In this document: piece after piece, positions 7,515 through 14,395 of the stretch
Position numbering within the stretch: the first letter of the stretch is position 1
How the letters are laid out: every line of letters starts with the position of its first letter
Made by a program: the position numbers and the translations under genes
The notes under the pieces: generated by a model
Told to the model about the DNA's origin: nothing
Databases searched by the model: none
Seen by the model: only the letters and a program-made list of their open reading frames with translations
From: a virus
DNA length: 20,090 bases
IMG/VR virus record: IMGVR_UViG_3300011430_000048
Span: 1 to 20,090 of that record
Direction: 5' to 3' (one strand)

Positions 7515-8030
7515 TTAGTTGGTCCGAAGAGGGGTAGCTCCTCCAGCTCGAATTCCGGATCGAATTCCAGCTCCAGAAGGGGTCTCGGGCTTGGCCTCGG
7601 CCTGGGCACGCTGCGTCTCCGACGTGACAATGCTATCGAGGACCTTTTCGGCCATTTCGAGTGTGAGAACGACGCCTTGTGTGAGAACATTGCCTTCTGG
7701 GTCCTTCACCTGATGCCGCCCGGAGGTCAGCGCCACGATAGAATACCCATTCTTCACCTTGACGACGGTCTTGTGCTCAATCGCCTCAGTGGCCAGGAGT
7801 TCGGCGTCCACTGCCCTGGCTGCGGCCGACATCGCCTCTTTGCGACGCCGTTGGATGGCGAACCTCACGGTATCGAAGCCGGCCATCTTCGCCAGCTCCT
7901 CGCCCACCTCATGCCCGTGGGCGTTGAGGTACTTGCCCGGCTCATCCCGGTACATGAAGATGTCCATCCCCAGGTCCGTTGCGGTCCTGATGAAGACACC
8001 CCTGTCGTAGTCGATCTTTCTTTCAGCCAT
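7515..8030 (-). CDS. Hypothetical phage protein, possible frameshifted C-terminus
   Basis: 171 aa, starting at ATG 8030 with GGAG upstream. Residues 1-60 are charged and include YLNAHGHEVGEELAKMAGFDTVRFAIQRRRKEAM. The centre is compact (TVVKVKNGYSIVALTSGRHQVKDPEGNVLTQGVVLTLEMAEKVLDSI). I do not recognise the family, but its position just before the adaptor suggests a neck or head-completion role. After about residue 148 third-codon positions lose their G/C bias and the peptide becomes glycine-rich. The +1 frame there has normal bias and gives an acidic tail (LELEFDPEFELEELPLFGPTKG) ending at 7508, 3 nt before the next ATG. A frameshift at the C run 7579-7582, programmed or due to sequence error, is possible. 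Confidence 0.75.
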   Translation of the reverse strand: MAERKIDYDRGVFIRTATDLGMDIFMYRDEPGKYLNAHGHEVGEELAKMAGFDTVRFAIQRRRKEAMSAAARAVDAELLATEAIEHKTVVKVKNGYSIVALTSGRHQVKDPEGNVLTQGVVLTLEMAEKVLDSIVTSETQRAQAEAKPETPSGAGIRSGIRAGGATPLRTN

Positions 8031-8047
8031 GGTTCCCGTCTCCGTAC

Positions 8048-8314
8048 TTACCTGCGCGGCCTCGTCACTACATCGAGCATGTCTGAGAGGATCGTCCCAA
8101 CTGTTGGGGGCGACTCGACCCCGTTCCCTTCATAGTACTCGTAGCCCTTCTCGTCGTCGACCTCTTCGGAGTCCCATCCGCAATGGTCGCACTCCCACGG
8201 GCCGGTGCGAACCTTGCTGTCGCCGTGGAGCATCACGTAGGGGGCCTCGCAGCCAGCGCGGCCGCAGGCGGGGCAATCCTTGTAGGTGTAACCGGGGCTG
8301 AGGTACTTGGCCAT
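8048..8314 (-). CDS. Small zinc-ribbon protein
   Basis: 88 aa. The N-terminal half carries C14-x2-C17-x4-C22 and C42-x2-C45 (KDCPACGRAGCE ... WECDHCGWD). Two CPxCG-like knuckles about 25 residues apart are a classical zinc ribbon. The C-terminal half is acidic (SEEVDDEKGYEYYEGNG) and ends in RPRR. It starts directly after the TAA of the 35-aa gene and ends 17 nt before the 171-aa gene. Zinc ribbons usually bind nucleic acid or protein, so a regulatory or assembly role is possible. The zinc-binding call is firm from motif spacing, but the function is not known. Confidence 0.8.
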   Translation of the reverse strand: MAKYLSPGYTYKDCPACGRAGCEAPYVMLHGDSKVRTGPWECDHCGWDSEEVDDEKGYEYYEGNGVESPPTVGTILSDMLDVVTRPRR

Positions 8315-8422
8315 TTACTTACTCCATCGGTCTTGGCTGTCCCAAAACCGCTTGACATCGAAGTCGGCCGAAGCCGGGGCGGCGGAAAGGGTGAGGAGAA
8401 GGACGATCAGAAGGGTCTTCAT
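8315..8422 (-). CDS. 35-aa secreted peptide with signal sequence
   Basis: A 35-residue frame runs from ATG 8422 to TAA 8315. It overlaps the previous stop as ATGA, and its own stop abuts the next ATG, so it fills the gap exactly. The peptide begins MKTLLIVLLLTLSAAPASA and continues DFDVKRFWDSQDRWSK. This is a textbook Sec signal: basic n-region, hydrophobic core, and a signal peptidase I site after ASA at residue 19. The mature part would be only 16 residues, with two tryptophans. There is no lipobox cysteine, so it is not a lipoprotein spanin. It could affect lysis, the envelope or superinfection. The function is unknown. The coupled position supports it being real despite its size. Confidence 0.65.
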   Translation of the reverse strand: MKTLLIVLLLTLSAAPASADFDVKRFWDSQDRWSK

Positions 8423-8595
8423 TGGGTAGGCTCACTTTCGTTCTTCGGGTCCGGCTTCGCCGCCTCTTTCTCAAACTCCTCGATCCAGTTCATCGTCTCC
8501 TGCAACGCGCCATCGACTGCGTGAACTAGACAGACGGCCTTCTCTTTCTGAACCATCAACTCTTCAAGCCGCAGCTTCAATCTCTCAAGCGTCAT
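8419..8595 (-). CDS. 58-aa coiled-coil protein
   Basis: The frame runs from ATG 8595 to TGA 8419, preceded by AAAGGAGACGACGGG, a strong ribosome site. The protein starts MTLERLKLRLEELMVQKEKAV and is a long heptad-like helix up to about residue 45 (LQETMNWIEEFEKEAAK), then a short polar tail. I recognise the general type from small coiled-coil proteins encoded among phage virion genes, where the role is mostly unknown. It begins 14 nt after the preceding beta-rich gene and is coupled by ATGA to the secreted 35-aa peptide. The pair may act together, which is speculative. Confidence 0.75.
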   Translation of the reverse strand: MTLERLKLRLEELMVQKEKAVCLVHAVDGALQETMNWIEEFEKEAAKPDPKNESEPTQ

Positions 8596-8609
8596 CCCGT
8601 CGTCTCCTT

Positions 8610-9356
8610 TTAGTCGGCCGTGGCACCCACCGCGTAGAGGCGGATGTACTTGTCGACACCGTTGATAAGGACCTTGATGTACCCCTGGAGGGCGCCATCA
8701 TTCTCGGTCGTCGGATCGTTGTTCCAAGCGCCACCGCCCGCACCCGGCAGCTCGAAGAGATGGGTCCAAGACTGCGAGCCGGTCTGGGCCTCCATCCGCT
8801 CGATGGAGAAGGGGACGATGACGCCGGAGGTGACGGTCGTGGCGGAGAAGGCTGCGCGCATCCTCAGTCCGACCACCTTGCCGGTGATCGTCCTAGTACC
8901 CGCGTCATCCGTAACCAGCTCGATCTGATGTCCGCGCACGTCGCCGGCGATGGTCCCCGCGGCGGTGCCGCGGAGATAGACGTCGGAGTGGAGGCCGATG
9001 ATAGAGCCGGAGCCGGTGAGCGCGACACCGTCGCTGATCGAAGCACCAACCTCGGCACCGATGACGTTGTTCGCCATCGAGACGCCCTGCCGCGGCTTCG
9101 ACTGGAAGCCGATGAAGGAGTTGGCCGTGCCGGTATTTGTGATGGAGTTGAGACGGACGGTCCGTCCCGCGTTGTCGGTCGAGGTCGGGCTGGAATTGAT
9201 GGTGAAGTTGCCGCCGGTGAGGGAGGCGTTCAGACCGAGGTAGAAGAGGGCACGCGCCTTCCGCTGGGCCGGGGTCAGCACCCCCTCTGCGGTCGGCAGC
9301 GGAGTGTCCAGCTCAGAGAAGTGCTTGTCGCGGGCGAAACTGCCGTAGAGGCTCAT
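8610..9356 (-). CDS. Beta-rich virion protein candidate
   Basis: 248 aa. After a short helical N-terminus (SLYGSFARDKHFSELDTPLPTAEGVLTPAQRKARALFYLGL) the protein is a continuous array of short strands rich in G, T, S and V (VRLNSITNTGTANSFIGFQSKP, GSGSIIGLHSDVYLRGTAAGTIAGDVRGHQIEL). That texture suits a beta-helix or stacked beta-structure. It ends GYIKVLINGVDKYIRLYAV, a strand pair common at the C-termini of phage structural proteins. Start ATG 9356 has AGGAG 9 nt upstream, just after a GC hairpin (9374-9393). A decoration protein, head fibre or spike is likely. The family is not identified. Confidence 0.65.
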   Translation of the reverse strand: MSLYGSFARDKHFSELDTPLPTAEGVLTPAQRKARALFYLGLNASLTGGNFTINSSPTSTDNAGRTVRLNSITNTGTANSFIGFQSKPRQGVSMANNVIGAEVGASISDGVALTGSGSIIGLHSDVYLRGTAAGTIAGDVRGHQIELVTDDAGTRTITGKVVGLRMRAAFSATTVTSGVIVPFSIERMEAQTGSQSWTHLFELPGAGGGAWNNDPTTENDGALQGYIKVLINGVDKYIRLYAVGATAD

Positions 9357-9373
9357 TCTTGTTCTCCTAATGA

Positions 9374-9393
9374 GGGGCCCCTTGCGGGGCCCC
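9374..9393 (-). terminator. GC hairpin with GCAA loop downstream of capsid unit
   Basis: Two GGGGCCCC arms flank a TTGC loop, read GCAA (a GNRA tetraloop) on the minus-strand transcript. It lies between the 190-aa and 248-aa genes. There is no U-run, so attenuation, processing or mRNA protection is more likely than full termination. Confidence 0.45.
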
Positions 9394-9399
9394 CATCAG

Positions 9400-9972
9400 T
9401 TATGCGGCTGCAGTGACGGTCTTCTGCGTTACGTTGGCCTGGTCAATGAAAGTGGCATTGAACGGCAGCTCGATGTACTCGACCCAGGCGCGCCCGGCGC
9501 CGGAGTCTCCCTCGGCGTTGGTATCGAGGGTCATCGCGAAGCTCTGGCCCGGGTAGATCGCCCAGGGATTGGCGCCTACCTCGATCACGACGATGTTCGA
9601 GTTCGGAGCCTCATTCCTGGAGGCACGGCCCTGGACCGCGCTGTAGTCCTCGGGCTGCTCGCCGTCGAGGTCCGGGATGTTAGTGGGCGCCCAGATAACC
9701 GCACCGGCGGCGGGATCGACGCCGGCTGCGATCATGTTGAAGACGCCGAGAGAGACCGCGCCCGCGGTCGAGCCCACGATGGGACGACGGGACAGGGTGG
9801 CGGACATCGCCACCGAGTTGTCGGTCACGATGGCGGTCGTAACCAGCAAACCCACCTTCGTGATAATGACGGGGCCGGGGAAGACGAACTCCGCCACGGC
9901 ACCGGCACTGTCGACGTTCGGTGTATCGGCCGCAGCCATCGAGAAGCGCTTCTGGATCAGATCATGAGACAT
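9400..9972 (-). CDS. Probable virion protein next to capsid gene
   Basis: 190 aa, starting 24 nt after the capsid stop at ATG 9972 with AAGGAG upstream. It is beta-rich (AEFVFPGPVIITKVGLLVTTAIV, NSNIVVIEVGANPWAIYPGQSFAMTLDTNAEGDSGAGRAWVEYIEL) and free of cysteine. It has no signal peptide or membrane segment. The immediate position after the major capsid gene is typical of decoration or minor head proteins. I do not recognise a named family, so the call is by texture and location. It may be co-transcribed with the capsid gene from the promoter at 10967-10996. Confidence 0.65.
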   Translation of the reverse strand: MSHDLIQKRFSMAAADTPNVDSAGAVAEFVFPGPVIITKVGLLVTTAIVTDNSVAMSATLSRRPIVGSTAGAVSLGVFNMIAAGVDPAAGAVIWAPTNIPDLDGEQPEDYSAVQGRASRNEAPNSNIVVIEVGANPWAIYPGQSFAMTLDTNAEGDSGAGRAWVEYIELPFNATFIDQANVTQKTVTAAA

Positions 9973-9996
9973 AGTAAGCTACTCCTTCTGGCCGGC

Positions 9997-10923
9997 TTAG
10001 GTCGAGGCCAAGTGAACAACGCGGGCCATCGTCGGACGCTCCCAGACGAGGAAGGCCTCGATGGTCCCAACCCAACCCACCTCCCGGAAGGTGCCCAGCT
10101 CCTCGGGCAGTCCGGTGCGGATTTCCGGGTCCATGATTTTGATGAGCCCGCCTGCGTCGGCGCCGAAGAAGACGCCGTCGCCAGTGGTCGTGCTAGAGCC
10201 GATCAGGTCCGCAAGGGCGTCGGTGTGGTTTGACTCGTAAAGGTCGAAGCCTTCGAGGCCGGTCGCTAGTTTGCCAGACACGAGGGGGTCCTTCGTGTGC
10301 GGGGCGAACCAGTCCTTGTAGGTCTCATCGTTCTTCAACCCGCGCGCAGCGCGGGTAGAGAGGATGCCGATGTAGCGGCCGTTCTTGAACTTCGGGGCCT
10401 TGAGGTCGCCGTGGAGCCTGTCGTGGATACGGCGAAGGTCCTGCACCTCCAGGTTGCGGTTCGAGAGGGAGTCGGCGCTGCCGTCCGTCACGAACTCGCC
10501 GCCGGTGGATAGCGGGGTGTACTTCAGCGGGGTCAGCTTCAGGGCGGACGCGCACATCGCGTCCATCGTCAGCGTGATCTGGTCGCGGAGGACCTGCTGG
10601 ATCGGGTCCATCAGGTTGAAGTGGGTGAGGTGGGTCTCGAACTCGGTGACCGGCACCTTGTAGCCCCACTGGCTGACGGAGACCGACTTGGTCTCGATGG
10701 CGGGGCGGCCGCTGGGCAGACGATCGGTCTCAGAGACGCGGCTCGCAATCGGCAGCTTCATGATGCGGGTGATGGTGACAGTATCGCCCTTCTTCTTGCC
10801 GAAACCGGGCTCGGCTCGGAAGAACTTCATGAACTGCGTGTCGGCAATCGCCTCACGCCGGATGTCCGAGGACAGGGCGTGGTTGCGGTAGGTGCCGGTC
10901 GGGGCGTCGAAAGTCCAAGACAT
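9997..10923 (-). CDS. Major capsid protein, N4gp56-type
   Basis: 308 aa. The protein reads as a HK97-fold capsid of the N4gp56 family. It has an N-terminal helix (DIRREAIADTQFMKFFRAEPGFGKKKGDTVTITRI), an E-loop/spine transition (LPSGRPAIETKSVSVSQWGYKVPVTEFETHL), then the spine helix (MDPIQQVLRDQITLTMDAMCASAL). The A-domain region carries GRYIGILSTRAARGLKNDETYKDW and the end GTIEAFLVWERPTMARVVHLAS. The length is usual for the family. Start ATG 10923 has AGGAG upstream, and a strong promoter lies about 45-75 bp upstream, which fits the demand for capsid protein. It is preceded by scaffold and followed by probable decoration genes. The subfamily is less certain than the capsid role. Confidence 0.85.
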   Translation of the reverse strand: MSWTFDAPTGTYRNHALSSDIRREAIADTQFMKFFRAEPGFGKKKGDTVTITRIMKLPIASRVSETDRLPSGRPAIETKSVSVSQWGYKVPVTEFETHLTHFNLMDPIQQVLRDQITLTMDAMCASALKLTPLKYTPLSTGGEFVTDGSADSLSNRNLEVQDLRRIHDRLHGDLKAPKFKNGRYIGILSTRAARGLKNDETYKDWFAPHTKDPLVSGKLATGLEGFDLYESNHTDALADLIGSSTTTGDGVFFGADAGGLIKIMDPEIRTGLPEELGTFREVGWVGTIEAFLVWERPTMARVVHLAST

Positions 10924-10937
10924 TGTGTCTAGCTCCT

Positions 10938-10987
10938 GTTATCGGGTCCCGCCAGACCTAGCTTCAGTTATCGCAGTATCCCGCCAG
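10938..10987. repeat. Two-part direct repeat at capsid promoter
   Basis: On the + strand GTTATCG occurs at 10938-10944 and 10967-10973, and TCCCGCCAG at 10947-10955 and 10979-10987. The same two elements thus recur in the same order, 29-32 bp apart, around the capsid promoter. They could be binding sites for a regulator or the remains of a promoter duplication. Confidence 0.55.
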
Positions 10988-10996
10988 TACTGTCAA
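10967..10996 (-). promoter_or_regulatory. Sigma70-like promoter for major capsid gene
   Basis: On the minus strand TTGACA (10996-10991) is followed after 18 nt by GATAAC (10972-10967), with TGC directly before it as an extended -10. The start site would be near 10960, leaving a leader of about 37 nt with AGGAG before the capsid ATG 10923. A second GATAAC lies at 10943-10938. It is the only good consensus promoter found in the late block. Confidence 0.65.
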
Positions 10997-11001
10997 TAGG
11001 G

Positions 11002-11229
11002 TCAGTTGGCCCATCCCATCGTGTGGCTGGGCCGTTCCACCCACGCCCTGGGCTGGTTTCCGCCCTGGATGAGGAAAGGGACGTTGCTCTCGAACCAGTT
11101 CGAGGAGAATGAGTCGGGGTTGACGTGGAGGTTGACGAGGCCACCCCCAAAGGAGGCGGTCACCCGGGCCGGGTGCTGTGCACCGCCCAGTAGGAAGATG
11201 ACGTCTTGACCAACTTCTGCGTCTGCCAT
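11002..11229 (-). CDS. Small hypothetical protein between scaffold and capsid
   Basis: 75 aa from ATG 11229, placed about 9 nt after AGAGGAG. A GTG three codons upstream (11238) is too close to that site. The sequence (ADAEVGQDVIFLLGGAQHPARVTASFGGGLVNLHVNPDSF...VPFLIQGGNQPRAWVERPSH) alternates short strands, suggesting a small beta-barrel. I do not recognise a family. It sits between the scaffold and the capsid gene. A strong hairpin (11253-11284) lies upstream, and the capsid promoter begins just after its stop. A small head protein is plausible by position only. Confidence 0.65.
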   Translation of the reverse strand: MADAEVGQDVIFLLGGAQHPARVTASFGGGLVNLHVNPDSFSSNWFESNVPFLIQGGNQPRAWVERPSHTMGWAN

Positions 11230-11252
11230 TTTTCTCACTCCTCTGAAGGGGT

Positions 11253-11284
11253 GCCGGAGGCGGCGACGGGGGACCGCCTCCGGC
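11253..11284 (-). terminator. GC hairpin after scaffold gene
   Basis: GCCGGAGGCGG and CCGCCTCCGGC form a perfect 11-bp stem with a 10-nt loop in the 95-nt gap after the scaffold gene. No U-run follows on the minus-strand transcript, so it is either a weak terminator, an RNA-processing site or a 3'-end stabiliser. The capsid promoter lies 260 bp downstream, which suits separate control. Confidence 0.45.
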
Positions 11285-11324
11285 GCGGGTCAGCCCAGCT
11301 TGCGCCTGGGCATCCCCGATCTCG

Positions 11325-12131
11325 TTAGAACAGGCCCATCTTGCGTTGGATTGCGTGGAGGTCCTCGATCATGCCGGGGCCCTCGTTTTCGGCGGAGCGC
11401 CGCTGGGCGGGGCGGCCGCCGCTCTCCTGGCCGCCAAAGGTGGCCACGGCACGGCCGTCGTCCTCGTTGGGGTCGCGGGGCTCTGCCCTGCGACGGGGGC
11501 TCTCGCCATCGGACTCGATGACAGCCCCATAGCGGTCATTCAGCTGCTTCGCCACGTCGGCGTAGAAGGCGGAGGTGTTTTGGAACATATACTTCTGGGG
11601 GTCGATCCCTTTGGCGATGGCCTCCTGGGTCACCCTCACCGCAACGGTCTCGACCAGCTCTGGATACTCGGCCCACTCTGAGTGCTCTTTGGTGAAGCCG
11701 TTCCAGAGGCGCTCGGAAGCGCCCTCGCCCTGGAACTTGGAGGTGACCTCTTCCCGCACCGCCTGGGCCTGGGCCTGCATAGCGGCGTTAATGCGGAGGG
11801 CCAGCTCCGTATTGTACTTGTCTTTGTCTTCGAGGGGGTCTGGGAGCCCGGTGGGGTCGAATTTGACGTCTTTCGCCGCGACTCGGGCCACAGGCCGCTC
11901 CGCGGCCTGTGGTGCGGCCCACTGGCGACTGGCGCGGGCCTCCTCCAGGGAGCCCTCCAGCTTGGAAATTCGCTCAAGAAGGGCAGTCTGTCCCGCGTCA
12001 GGCGCCTCTTTCCTGGTTTGTGTGGCGTCCTCGTTCAAGCTACGGCCGTGGCGCTCGAAGTGGGCGAATATGTCGTCGTTTTGGGGCTGTTCGGCGGGCT
12101 GTTGGCGCCGCCTAGTCGTCACTTTGGCCAT
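11325..12131 (-). CDS. Capsid scaffolding protein
   Basis: 268 aa, almost wholly polar and helical, as scaffolds are. It has a basic N-terminus (AKVTTRRRQQPAEQPQ), a short coiled coil (TALLERISKLEGSLEEARASR), a helical middle with PEDKD-like turns (PDPLEDKDKYNTELALRINAAMQAQAQAVREEV), and a charged C-terminal tail (PRRRAEPRDPNEDDGR) ending in a small helix (MIEDLHAIQRKMGLF) that could bind capsid. Its location between portal and capsid genes is the canonical scaffold slot. It would guide procapsid assembly and leave before or during packaging. Start ATG 12131 has GGAG about 13 nt upstream, and the 100-nt leader is highly structured. No protease motif is seen in it or nearby. Confidence 0.8.
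   Translation of the reverse strand: MAKVTTRRRQQPAEQPQNDDIFAHFERHGRSLNEDATQTRKEAPDAGQTALLERISKLEGSLEEARASRQWAAPQAAERPVARVAAKDVKFDPTGLPDPLEDKDKYNTELALRINAAMQAQAQAVREEVTSKFQGEGASERLWNGFTKEHSEWAEYPELVETVAVRVTQEAIAKGIDPQKYMFQNTSAFYADVAKQLNDRYGAVIESDGESPRRRAEPRDPNEDDGRAVATFGGQESGGRPAQRRSAENEGPGMIEDLHAIQRKMGLF
11888..11912. repeat. 11-bp perfect hairpin inside scaffold gene
   Basis: CCACAGGCCGC and GCGGCCTGTGG flank TCC. Confidence 0.65.
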
Positions 12132-12157
12132 TATCTCGTCTCTCCGTCAGAGGAAGT

Positions 12158-12224
12158 GCTGCGGCGGACTCGGCGAGGCACGGAGGCCCGGGCCCTCGGC
12201 CTATATTGCCACGCCCGCCGCAGC
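12158..12224 (-). other. Structured leader of scaffold gene
   Basis: GCTGCGGCGG (12158-12167) pairs perfectly with CCGCCGCAGC (12215-12224), enclosing 47 nt that include the palindrome GGCCCGGGCC. The 102-nt gap before the scaffold gene could therefore fold into one large stem-loop. It has no U-tract. It could tune scaffold expression relative to portal. Confidence 0.45.
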
Positions 12225-12233
12225 CCAGGGAGC

Positions 12234-12518
12234 TTACGCCGCCGTGGTAGGGGGTGTCAATAGCGGGGCATAGCGGGCGGCGCTTCCCTGGGCGCCCCTT
12301 TCCCGGGCCCCCATGCGGGCGAGGAGCCGCTCATTCGCCAGGAACTCCATCCAAAGGGCGAGAGCGAGGTCGGAAGTGAGGGTTCCCTGGGTCTGGGCGG
12401 CCTTCGCGCGGTTCACGACCGCTAGCTGCATCTTCGCGATGGCGTCCTCCAGGTAGGGGAGGAAGCCCTGGAGGCGCGCTAGCTGCGAAACCTCGCCCAT
12501 TTCCTGTGCTTCGTTCAC
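12234..12518 (-). CDS. Small helical protein between portal and scaffold
   Basis: 94 aa, starting at GTG 12518 in a GTGA overlap with the portal stop, with GGGGTGG about 9 nt upstream. The body is helical (EVSQLARLQGFLPYLEDAIAKMQLAVVNRAKAAQTQGTLTSDLALALWMEFLANERLLARM), with a short disordered C-terminus. Small helical proteins in this slot are frequent in short-tailed phages, but I cannot name the family. Coupling to the portal gene suggests a head-assembly role. An internal ATG at codon 7 is a possible alternative start. Confidence 0.7.
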   Translation of the reverse strand: MNEAQEMGEVSQLARLQGFLPYLEDAIAKMQLAVVNRAKAAQTQGTLTSDLALALWMEFLANERLLARMGARERGAQGSAARYAPLLTPPTTAA

Positions 12519-14359
12519 TGTTTGGCCACCCCGAGGGCTTGAACCATCTGCTGCATCTCCGGCCCGGCCCCACCTGGGGCCTCGGGCGCGCCCTGTCCGG
12601 GCGGAACCCCCTGCGCGCCCAGCGCCTGCTGTTGCGCAGCCTGGAAGGCCTGCGCGGTTTGCTGCATCATCTGCTCACGTTGCGACATAGTCACCTTGGA
12701 GATGTCGACATCGCTCAGCTTGAAGAGGAGTTTGATGAACTTCCCGAGGTCAACCTGCCTCATGAACTCCCCGAGCAGCTCGGGCGACTGGGAGAGGAAG
12801 GACATCAGCTGGAGGAGGGACTTCAGCATCCGGCTCTTTTGGATCATCGAGCTGATGCCGTGCGCCTGGAACGTCAATGGGCGCGAGGCCAGCTCTTTGC
12901 GCCGCGCCATGAGCGGCCCGAAGAGGTCCTCCCCACAGGCCGCCTTGAGGACGGGATCATTCACCGACATATGCTGGAGGCCGGTCTTCCAGACGAGGTC
13001 GAGTTGGGGGTTGAGGACCCTGGTCTCGACCGTCTGGGCGATGCTGCGGATGACGGCGCTGCTCGACTCCTGGGTCTGACTGATCTCGGTCGCGGAGGTC
13101 CGCCCCTTCGGGGCGAAGCCGCCGAGGCCGATCTCGTTCTGGTTCGCCGCCTCGGTCAGCTCCTTCTTGATCGCCTGCCAGACAGCCATCGCGTCGGGGC
13201 CCATATTGCCCAGGTCGATGGCCTTCATGAAGTCCTCGGCCCGGGTCCCGTCCTCCAGCTGGAAGAGCTTGTTCGGCGTCAACCCGCCGGCCATTTGCGA
13301 GGGGTCGGAGAGCATCGACGGGACGCAGACGAAGGCCTTCATCGTGCTCACCTGGACGGCGTCCAGGATGAGGTTGGTCAGCATGTTGAAGGTTTGGGCG
13401 AGGGAGCCGAAGTCCTCCATGTAGGTTCGGCCGTAGACGGAGAGCGGGGTGATGATGAGGGGCGAGTAGGTCAGCCAGTCGCGCCCGTGCCAGTAGGGGT
13501 TCTTCTCGGGCCCGCGGATGAGGAACTGCCCGTTGCCGAGCACCATCAGCGCGTCCTTCGCGAGGACTTTCCCGGAGCTGTCGACCACGGTGGCGAGGTA
13601 TTCGTCCATCGTGATAGGGGTCCGGGTGCTGGATTGCGCGGCGCCGTGCCCGGTCAGGTCCTCCTTCTGGCGCTCGCTGTCCAGCTCAATGTGGGAAACC
13701 ATCTGATCGATGGCTTCCATGTTGTAGATGGGTGAGCCCGCCTTGTCCTTCTGCAGGGCCATCGCCCGCAGCTCGTGCTTGTCCAGCTCGATCCGGCGGA
13801 TACGGTACAAGTTCCGGTAGGTGGGGTCGAGCCAGACGTTGCGGGGATCGGTCGTCTCGATGGCGACCCGCCCGTACTTGCCATAACTGTCGTCCCAGCG
13901 GGTGACCGAGCTGCACGCCATCAGCGCGCCGAGCTTGATCTGTTCCTCGAAGACGGCGGGGAAGCCCAGACAGGTGCCCATCTGGTTGCGGCCCGTCATG
14001 GAGAGCCAGCAGTCATTCATCCGCTTAACGGCGGAGGTCAGGTCCCCCTCCACATCGGCCGGATCGTCGACGGTGTAGAAGCCATCGGGCCCCGTGACCA
14101 GGGCCTCTTTCAGGGCGGCGGCGAAGCGGTCCACAAAAGCTGGCACTTCGGGCAGGTGCTCCTTCGCCTGCCAGCTAGCCTTCGTGGTGTAATCCTGGCG
14201 GCCCCAGTAGAGGTGGAGGTTGGAGGTCCACTTAGCGTCCCTTGGGTTGAGGCCGCCCTTGCGTGCGTTATCGGCCTCCTGGAAGTATCCAGTCAGGACC
14301 GGGACGATCTTGTCCGCATTCTCAGTGGAGGGCCCTTTTAGGGCCACGTCATCCGCCAT
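12515..14359 (-). CDS. Portal protein
   Basis: 614 aa, the right size for podovirus portals. The N-terminal third (VLTGYFQEADNARKGGLNPRDAKWTSNLHLYWGRQDYTTKASWQAKEHLPEVPAFVDRFAAALKEAL) and the following blocks (MTGRNQMGTCLGFPAVFEEQIKLGAL, TTDPRNVWLDPTYRNLYRIRRIELDKHELRAM) match the clip/wing pattern of portals. DPRNVWLDP is particularly typical. Residues about 390-450 contain helices and RTSATEISQTQESSSAVIRS. The C-terminus is Q/A/G-rich. It forms the dodecameric DNA gateway to which terminase and the adaptor bind. The ATG has no Shine-Dalgarno in the usual window. AGGGAG lies upstream of a hairpin that would bring it to 9 nt when folded. Confidence 0.85.
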   Translation of the reverse strand: MADDVALKGPSTENADKIVPVLTGYFQEADNARKGGLNPRDAKWTSNLHLYWGRQDYTTKASWQAKEHLPEVPAFVDRFAAALKEALVTGPDGFYTVDDPADVEGDLTSAVKRMNDCWLSMTGRNQMGTCLGFPAVFEEQIKLGALMACSSVTRWDDSYGKYGRVAIETTDPRNVWLDPTYRNLYRIRRIELDKHELRAMALQKDKAGSPIYNMEAIDQMVSHIELDSERQKEDLTGHGAAQSSTRTPITMDEYLATVVDSSGKVLAKDALMVLGNGQFLIRGPEKNPYWHGRDWLTYSPLIITPLSVYGRTYMEDFGSLAQTFNMLTNLILDAVQVSTMKAFVCVPSMLSDPSQMAGGLTPNKLFQLEDGTRAEDFMKAIDLGNMGPDAMAVWQAIKKELTEAANQNEIGLGGFAPKGRTSATEISQTQESSSAVIRSIAQTVETRVLNPQLDLVWKTGLQHMSVNDPVLKAACGEDLFGPLMARRKELASRPLTFQAHGISSMIQKSRMLKSLLQLMSFLSQSPELLGEFMRQVDLGKFIKLLFKLSDVDISKVTMSQREQMMQQTAQAFQAAQQQALGAQGVPPGQGAPEAPGGAGPEMQQMVQALGVAKQ

Positions 14360-14367
14360 GGGCGTAG

Positions 14368-14388
14368 GGCGGGGACAGAGTCCCCGCC
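14368..14388 (-). promoter_or_regulatory. Hairpin between Shine-Dalgarno and portal start
   Basis: GGCGGGGAC and GTCCCCGCC form a perfect 9-bp stem with a 3-nt loop. AGGGAG lies at 14395-14390 and the ATG at 14359. Unfolded, the distance is 30 nt. With the hairpin excluded it is 9 nt, normal spacing. No other ribosome site is visible before the ATG. Confidence 0.6.
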
Positions 14389-14395
14389 ACTCCCT

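Noticed and set aside
12253-12258. TTGACA on the minus strand near the end of the 94-aa gene
   Set aside because: No acceptable -10 element follows at 16-18 nt, so it is probably chance.
12506-13735. A 409-codon open frame on the + strand
   Set aside because: It lies entirely antisense to the well-supported portal gene. Its leucine/glycine/histidine-rich sequence is the usual shadow of a GC-rich gene.
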